Shown one piece after another: positions 59,166 through 64,000 of a stretch of DNA of 64,000 nucleotides. A program made the translations under genes and the position numbers. This stretch comes from Nitrosomonadaceae bacterium. GTDB lineage: Bacteria > Pseudomonadota > Gammaproteobacteria > Burkholderiales > Nitrosomonadaceae. The DNA lies in contig PBKR01000034.1 in assembly GCA_002721545.1 (NCBI GenBank), positions 1 to 64,000 on the forward strand. The letters run 5' to 3'. Position 1 is the stretch's first letter; every line of letters starts with the position of its first letter. The notes under the pieces were generated by a model, which was not told the origin of the DNA, did no database searches, and saw only the letters and a program-made list of their open reading frames with translations.

Positions 59166-59954
59166 CTAAGTTAATTTATCGTTATGGAAGGCAATCTTAT
59201 TTAACATTTCTATATTTACTAATTTATTGTTATGAGACGTCCCTGATATAATGGTAAATGGTTCGGATGGTTCACCTAAATCAGATAATACTAAAGATGC
59301 TCCGGTAAAATCCTGCTTTTCAGTGTAGTTATTTACTGTAACAATTGTTGTAAGCCCTGCGGCAAGTGCCGCTCTTAATCCACACTCAGAGTCTTCTATA
59401 GCTATACATTGTTGTGCTTGTAATCCTAGGTGCTTAAGAGCCCAAATATAAATATCTGGAGCTGGTTTTTTTTGGGGAACGACGTCGCCTGCTGCAATGA
59501 CATTAAACCAAGAAAGGCAATTTTTGCCTAAGGTGGATTGTAAAAGTGTAGTCACATTCTTTAGTGTGGTAGTAGATGCTATTGCAATATCTATTTTGGC
59601 AGAGCGTAGTTCTTTAATTAGACGGATAATGCCTGGGCGGGGTGGAATTAAACCACGATTGAGTAACGATAAAAAATATTTTGTTTTGGTAATGTGTACA
59701 TGAGTAATCCACGCGTCTAATTCACTGGTTTTCAGTTTGTCAGGCGCATATTTTTCAATATAGTAGCGGATGCGCTCTTTTCCTCCTGTAATATCAAGTA
59801 ATTCACTATATAATTTGGTATTCCAATCCCAGCTCAGGCTAAAATCTTTAAATGCGGCATTAAAGGCAAGGCGATGACCATTATGTTCGGTCTCAGCTAT
59901 TGTTCCATCAACGTCAAACAATACTGCAGAAATTTTATTATTTTTCATAACCAA
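59166..59954 (-). CDS. cbbY: HAD-superfamily phosphatase, CbbY-like
   Basis: HAD subfamily I phosphatase of 262 residues. Motif I is DVDGT with nucleophile D14 and acid D16, motif II lies in IASTT, K is in the QKKPAPDIY segment and motif IV is IEDSECGL. The cap opening (HRLAFNAAF, ELLDITGGKERI) is close to CbbY, which removes the Rubisco inhibitor xylulose-1,5-bisphosphate in autotrophs. That function is inference; no Rubisco genes are in this window, and other HAD phosphatases share the fold. It lies downstream of the Sua5 gene on the same strand. Confidence 0.8.
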   Translation of the reverse strand: MVMKNNKISAVLFDVDGTIAETEHNGHRLAFNAAFKDFSLSWDWNTKLYSELLDITGGKERIRYYIEKYAPDKLKTSELDAWITHVHITKTKYFLSLLNRGLIPPRPGIIRLIKELRSAKIDIAIASTTTLKNVTTLLQSTLGKNCLSWFNVIAAGDVVPQKKPAPDIYIWALKHLGLQAQQCIAIEDSECGLRAALAAGLTTIVTVNNYTEKQDFTGASLVLSDLGEPSEPFTIISGTSHNNKLVNIEMLNKIAFHNDKLT

Positions 59955-59999
59955 TATTCAAATATTAATTTAGTATGATTTATTGATAAATTTCACGGC

Positions 60000-60995
60000 C
60001 TATGATGTGGATACTGTAAAACTTGCTCGTTGTAAGCGATCTGATACTGCTATCCAATCTGGGGTATCAGGTGGTGCTTCTAATAATAGGTAATCATATT
60101 GCCCATTATCAAATTGGCGTAAAGTTGCATAGAGCTGTCTGCCATAATCAGTTGGCGTATTGGGCATTGGGAAACAAATGTATTTTTTATTGGTTTTTTT
60201 AGTAATAAATTCCGGTGACCATCCCAGTAATATTGGGCTTAAACCTAGTTTTTCTATTTCACAGCAACGATCCCATAATGATTTAATTGGCCAGACCTCA
60301 AGTGGTGTTAATGGAGCATAATGGGAGTCTAGAGAGCCTGATACACGAATATCAGATTGTTTTTTTTCTAGAAATATGACTTCTTCATCTAGTACTTCAG
60401 CTAATTTTGTTAACGAAACCCCACCTGGTCGTAGAACAATTACAGAGTTATTTTTAAAGCCTACAATTGTGCTTTCAAGACCTATTTTGCACGAGCCACC
60501 ATCTAGAATCATATCTACTTTATGTCCTAATTCATCAAAAACATGAGCTGCAGTTGTAGGGCTGATTCTTCCAAAGCGATTAGCTGATGGCGCAGCCAGC
60601 GCCTTATTAGGTCCCATTGCATCTAATAGAGTAAGCGCAGTTGGGTGGTCAGGTATTCTTAGTCCAACCATGTTTTGGCCACCCGTCACATTTAAAGAGA
60701 CATGATTAGTACGTGGCAAAATTAGCGTTAGGGGACCAGGCCAGAATTTTTTAGCAAGGAGATAAGCTGCTTTTGGTATCTCCTGCGCCCAATAATTTAA
60801 CTGAGATATTTTAGAGAAATGAATGATTAATGGATGATTTATAGGTCTTTCTTTAATTTCAAATATACGGTCTACTGCAGATGGAATTGAAATATCTGCT
60901 CCTAGTCCATATACTGTTTCTGTTGGAAAAGCTACTATTTTACCTTCTTTTAATTTTTTAGCAGCAGAAGAAATTAGACTAGATGATTCTTGCAT
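60000..60995 (-). CDS. L-threonylcarbamoyladenylate synthase (Sua5 type)
   Basis: Makes threonylcarbamoyl-AMP for the t6A37 modification of ANN-decoding tRNAs. The YrdC/TsaC domain (about 1-205) carries KEGKIVAFPTETVYGLGAD, the KERP motif, PGPLTLILPR and APSANRFGRISPTTAAHV. The C-terminal Sua5 domain (about 230-331) makes this the two-domain form. The length is 331 residues. It often follows purK in betaproteobacteria; here it is on the opposite strand, upstream of the CbbY-like gene. Confidence 0.92.
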   Translation of the reverse strand: MQESSSLISSAAKKLKEGKIVAFPTETVYGLGADISIPSAVDRIFEIKERPINHPLIIHFSKISQLNYWAQEIPKAAYLLAKKFWPGPLTLILPRTNHVSLNVTGGQNMVGLRIPDHPTALTLLDAMGPNKALAAPSANRFGRISPTTAAHVFDELGHKVDMILDGGSCKIGLESTIVGFKNNSVIVLRPGGVSLTKLAEVLDEEVIFLEKKQSDIRVSGSLDSHYAPLTPLEVWPIKSLWDRCCEIEKLGLSPILLGWSPEFITKKTNKKYICFPMPNTPTDYGRQLYATLRQFDNGQYDYLLLEAPPDTPDWIAVSDRLQRASFTVSTS

Positions 60996-61228
60996 CAGAA
61001 TAATAGTAATATATTATAAAAAATTTTCTGTTGTCTTGAATTTTAAGAATACTAATTACTTATTTCGGATAGTTCTAAGCTCTTTTAAATTTAGGAGCAT
61101 TATTTTTCTGACTATAGACTATCATGCCTTATATGATACGTACTATAAAGTAGATTATTTTAATGCTTTTTATTTATAGTATTTATAGATGGAATCTATG
61201 CTTAATAGTTTCTGTACTAGCTACCGTA

Positions 61229-62326
61229 TCATGAAATTTCTAACATCCTTTGTAGTGCAAGATTTGCGAATTTTGCATCATCTTCTGGTACTTTAATTTG
61301 GTTTACTATTTTTCCATTCACTAGGTTCTCTAATGACCATGCAAGATGCTGTGGGTCAATTCGGGCCATAGTCGAGCACATACATATAGTTGGGGACATG
61401 AACTGTATGATTTTCTTTTCAGGTTTAAATTCTTCTGCAATACGGCTCACAAGATTTAGCTCGGTCCCTACTAGCCAACGAGTACCACTTTTTGCCTTTT
61501 TTATTGTTTTAATGATGAAATCAGTAGATCCGACATAATCAGAATTTACACAAACCTCAAAACTGCATTCTGGATGTGAAATAACTATCCCATCAGGATA
61601 TTTATTTCTAAATCGTATAATATGCTGTGATTGGAACATCTGGTGAACCGAGCAGTGTCCTTTCCATAATAATATTTTAGCTTTCTTAATTTGTTCTTTG
61701 GTAAGACCCCCCATGGGTTCATCAAAATCCCAGACCTGCATCTCATTTTCTGAAATCCCTAGTTTATATCCACTCCAACGACCTAAATGTTGGTCTGGGA
61801 AGAAAAGTACCTTTTCTCTACGTGATAAAGACCATTTTAGAATATCAAGGGAATTACTAGAGGTGCAGACGGTACCCTCATGCTTCCCACAGAACGATTT
61901 TAGATTTGCCGCTGAATTAATATATGTTACTGGTGTAATAACTTTATCTGGATCCAATATTTCTGATATTTCATGCCAGACTCTTTCTACCTTAGATTGG
62001 TCTGCCATATCCGCCATTGAGCACCCTGCTGATAGGTCAGGAAGAATAGATATTTGATTTGATTTTGACAGAATATCAGCTACTTCAGCCATAAAATGTA
62101 CGCCACAGAATACTAGGTATTTTGCATCAACCTGGCTTGCAAGGCGGGAAAGCCCAAGTGAGTCACCGGTAAGGTCCGCATGTTTATAAACATCTGCTCT
62201 TTGATAATGATGAGAGAGTATTATTGCCTCTTTTCCTAGTACATTCTTTGCCTCAATAATGCGTCTTTCACAAGCGTCATCTAGTAGCGTATCAAATTGA
62301 TTAAAATCAATTAGTTTTGTTTGCAT
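61229..62326 (-). CDS. nadA: Quinolinate synthase
   Basis: 4Fe-4S enzyme that condenses iminoaspartate (from NadB) with dihydroxyacetone phosphate to quinolinate. The sequence has AIILSHHYQRADVYKHAD, CGVHFMAEVADILS, AGCSMADMAD, WKGHCSVHQMF and TICMCSTMARI. C102, C225 and one of C316/C318 are likely cluster ligands. The length of 365 residues fits the longer NadA group. It has its own unit 82 bases after nudB; nadB is about 56 kb away in this window, so the pathway genes are dispersed. Confidence 0.95.
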   Translation of the reverse strand: MQTKLIDFNQFDTLLDDACERRIIEAKNVLGKEAIILSHHYQRADVYKHADLTGDSLGLSRLASQVDAKYLVFCGVHFMAEVADILSKSNQISILPDLSAGCSMADMADQSKVERVWHEISEILDPDKVITPVTYINSAANLKSFCGKHEGTVCTSSNSLDILKWSLSRREKVLFFPDQHLGRWSGYKLGISENEMQVWDFDEPMGGLTKEQIKKAKILLWKGHCSVHQMFQSQHIIRFRNKYPDGIVISHPECSFEVCVNSDYVGSTDFIIKTIKKAKSGTRWLVGTELNLVSRIAEEFKPEKKIIQFMSPTICMCSTMARIDPQHLAWSLENLVNGKIVNQIKVPEDDAKFANLALQRMLEIS

Positions 62327-62408
62327 GGTTACTCCATTACTGAATAAGAAAGATATACTATACTAATAAGACTAAATTATTAGGAGTTAGTTGCTGTAGC
62401 CTTATAAA

Positions 62409-62870
62409 TTAAATAATTTTATTATGTACTTTAAGTGAGGATAATAAATTACGTATTGCCTTTGCATTGCTATATGAGAAAACTTTTTTAATAGCTTCTT
62501 CTTTAGGAAGCCAAGCATATCGCAGATGCTCTCTTGGCGAAACCACAACTGGAACAGGTTTTGGCAGTAATAAGCTAAAAATATGTTCAGTATTATGAGT
62601 TACATTCGGAGCATAACGCCACCTCCATTCTTGAAAAATCTCATAAGTATTTTGGAGTCTTAGGTCAGTTAATAAAAAATTGTCAGCGTTTAGCCCTGTT
62701 TCTTCAGCAGTCTCACGCACTGCTGCTTGCGGTAATGTTTCATCCTGATGTTTGCTGCCAGTTACTGATTGCCAATAACCAGGATGATCGGCTCTTTCTA
62801 GTAACAGAAACTGTAGATTAGAAGTGTAAATCACTACTAAAACAGAAATAGGAGCTTTATATTTCTCCAT
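62409..62870 (-). CDS. nudB: Dihydroneopterin triphosphate diphosphatase
   Basis: Nudix hydrolase removing pyrophosphate from dihydroneopterin triphosphate in folate synthesis. The Nudix box is AVRETAEETGL, preceded by YWQSVTGSKHQDETLPQA, and the later VVSPREHLRYAWLPKEEA is typical of NudB. The length is 153 residues. It is encoded just downstream of aspS on the same strand, the conserved aspS-nudB pairing, which supports the name over a generic Nudix. Confidence 0.88.
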   Translation of the reverse strand: MEKYKAPISVLVVIYTSNLQFLLLERADHPGYWQSVTGSKHQDETLPQAAVRETAEETGLNADNFLLTDLRLQNTYEIFQEWRWRYAPNVTHNTEHIFSLLLPKPVPVVVSPREHLRYAWLPKEEAIKKVFSYSNAKAIRNLLSSLKVHNKII

Positions 62871-62951
62871 AGTATTAGATAGAAGTATTAGTTTGAGTAG
62901 TCGACCACCATTTTTTAAATTAATTTAGAGCTTTTAGTTTTTTTTCTGAGC

Positions 62952-64000
62952 TCACTTTATTCTTATATGTAGTTCTTTAAGTTGTTTTTCATCTACCGAA
63001 CTTGGCGCCTGAGTTAATAAGCATTGAGCACGCTGTGTTTTGGGAAAAGCAATAACATCACGTATTGATTCTTCATCTGCCATTAAGGTAATGATACGAT
63101 CAAGTCCAAAAGCAATACCCCCATGAGGTGGGGCTCCATACTGTAAAGCTTCTAATAAAAAGCCAAATTTTTCTTGGGCTTCATGTGTTTTTATATTTAA
63201 AGCTTTGAATACTTTTAATTGGATGTCTCGGCGATGGATACGAATTGATCCCCCTCCAATTTCAGAGCCATTTAGTATCATATCAAATGCTTTTGATAAA
63301 GCTTTGCTAGGTTCTGTTTCCAATAAATCTTCATGGCCATCAGCAGGAGATGTAAATGGATGATGAAGAGCTTGCCATTTATTTTCACCCTCATCTCGAT
63401 CAAACATTGGAAAATCTACTACCCATAGTGGCTTCCATCCATGTTCAATAAGCCCTAAGTCCTGGCCAATTTTTACGCGTAATGCACCTAAAGATTCATT
63501 AACTATTTTTAATTTATCAGCCCCAAAAAATATTAGATCCCCATCTTTAGCAGAAGTACGTTCAAGAATAGTTTTTATTATTTTTTCTGATAAGAATTTT
63601 AATATTGGTGATTGTAGTCCTTTAAGTCCTTCTTTCAAAGAATTGATCTTAATGTAAGCAAGCCCTTTTGCACCATAAATTCCAACAAAATTAGTATAGT
63701 CATCAATTTCTTTGCGAGATAATTTATTCCCTTGGGGAATGCATAATGCTGCTACTCGCCCACCAGATTTTTGGGCTGCCTCACGAAATACTTTAAATTC
63801 CACTTCTGTCATGGCATCAGTAAGTTCGGTGAGTATCAATGGTACTCGTAAATCAGGTTTATCAGAGCCATATTTCAACATAGCTTCAGAGAATGGCATG
63901 CGGGGGAACGGGGCTTGTATTTGTATTTGTGATTTACTATTAAATAAATTACAGATCATTTCTTCCATCAGGGTCATAATTTCAGATGCTTTGAGAAAAG
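62952..64000 (-). CDS. aspS: Aspartyl-tRNA synthetase (C-terminal part, N-terminus outside window)
   Basis: Class II synthetase. The frame stays open to the window edge (the codons upstream of the ATG at 63977 read on as FLKASEI), so the 348 codons seen are the C-terminal portion of a roughly 600-residue protein. The bacterial GAD insertion domain is at the left of this part ([10 protein letters not shown] onward), followed by [10 protein letters not shown] with HHPFTSP, and motif 3 [14 protein letters not shown] near the end. nudB follows after 81 bases. Confidence 0.95.
   Translation of the reverse strand, partial: FLKASEIMTLMEEMICNLFNSKSQIQIQAPFPRMPFSEAMLKYGSDKPDLRVPLILTELTDAMTEVEFKVFREAAQKSGGRVAALCIPQGNKLSRKEIDDYTNFVGIYGAKGLAYIKINSLKEGLKGLQSPILKFLSEKIIKTILERTSAKDGDLIFFGADKLKIVNESLGALRVKIGQDLGLIEHGWKPLWVVDFPMFDRDEGENKWQALHHPFTSPADGHEDLLETEPSKALSKAFDMILNGSEIGGGSIRIHRRDIQLKVFKALNIKTHEAQEKFGFLLEALQYGAPPHGGIAFGLDRIITLMADEESIRDVIAFPKTQRAQCLLTQAPSSVDEKQLKELHIRIK

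Overview
This window looks like a chromosomal segment of a betaproteobacterium. It is strongly A+T-rich by eye (about two thirds A+T) and almost wholly housekeeping. The assignment rests on gene order: rpoE-rseA-rseB-mucD-glutaredoxin-lepA-lepB-rnc-era-recO-pdxJ-acpS-nagZ beside nadB, corB-ypjD against ffh, coaE-zapD, a pcm-like gene before tolC, uvrA against yajR-ssb, and purEK. A Nitrosomonadales-type autotroph is possible because the HAD phosphatase at 59166-59954 resembles CbbY, but the sequence does not settle the order. I see no phage, insertion sequence, CRISPR array, tRNA or rRNA.

Layout. 1-5089: end of an unknown gene with a terminator, the YoaA helicase, YgfZ and NadB. 5090-9121: the envelope-stress operon (sigma-E, anti-sigma RseA, RseB, DegP-type protease, a small thioredoxin-fold protein), with a sigma-E-type promoter at its head and a strong terminator at its end. 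9176-16605: a long forward block for translation, secretion, RNA processing, DNA repair, PLP synthesis, ACP activation and wall recycling. 16746-29849: sulfur carrier, arginine, a Nudix/ThiE fusion, ZapD, CoaE, CorB, a cytochrome assembly protein, SRP, CoaBC-Dut, L28/L33, an extended desaturase and an esterase. 29848-46303: a YbbAP-type ABC system, SSB, YajR, UvrA, PhoBR, CysM, an exonuclease, a Bax-inhibitor protein, a nitroreductase, a Sel1 lipoprotein and glutamine synthetase. 46577-64000: rhodanese, UppP, ThiC under a TPP riboswitch, TolC, an MsbA-like ABC protein, ZapB/ZapA-type proteins, a TauE permease, purC/purE/purK, CbbY-like phosphatase, Sua5, NadA, NudB and a partial AspRS.

How the genes work together. 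NadA and NadB together make quinolinate for NAD. PurE, PurK and PurC are successive purine steps. LepA/LepB and Ffh serve translation and export. The rpoE operon links outer-membrane stress to a periplasmic protease. UppP and NagZ serve peptidoglycan turnover, and ZapA, the ZapB-like protein and ZapD serve the Z-ring.

I found no new multi-gene system. The most interesting signals are decay and unusual architecture: (1) a full-length MsbA-like ABC protein whose Walker A, Q-loop, signature and H-loop are all degenerate; (2) a broken EVE-domain gene downstream of zapA, with no recognisable 6S RNA in the usual place; (3) a PurE C-terminal remnant on the strand opposite the intact purE, overlapping the purC start; (4) a fatty-acid desaturase whose C-terminal third resembles the tail of ISL3-type transposases; (5) a TPP riboswitch whose expression platform hides the thiC ribosome-binding site in a 12-bp hairpin.
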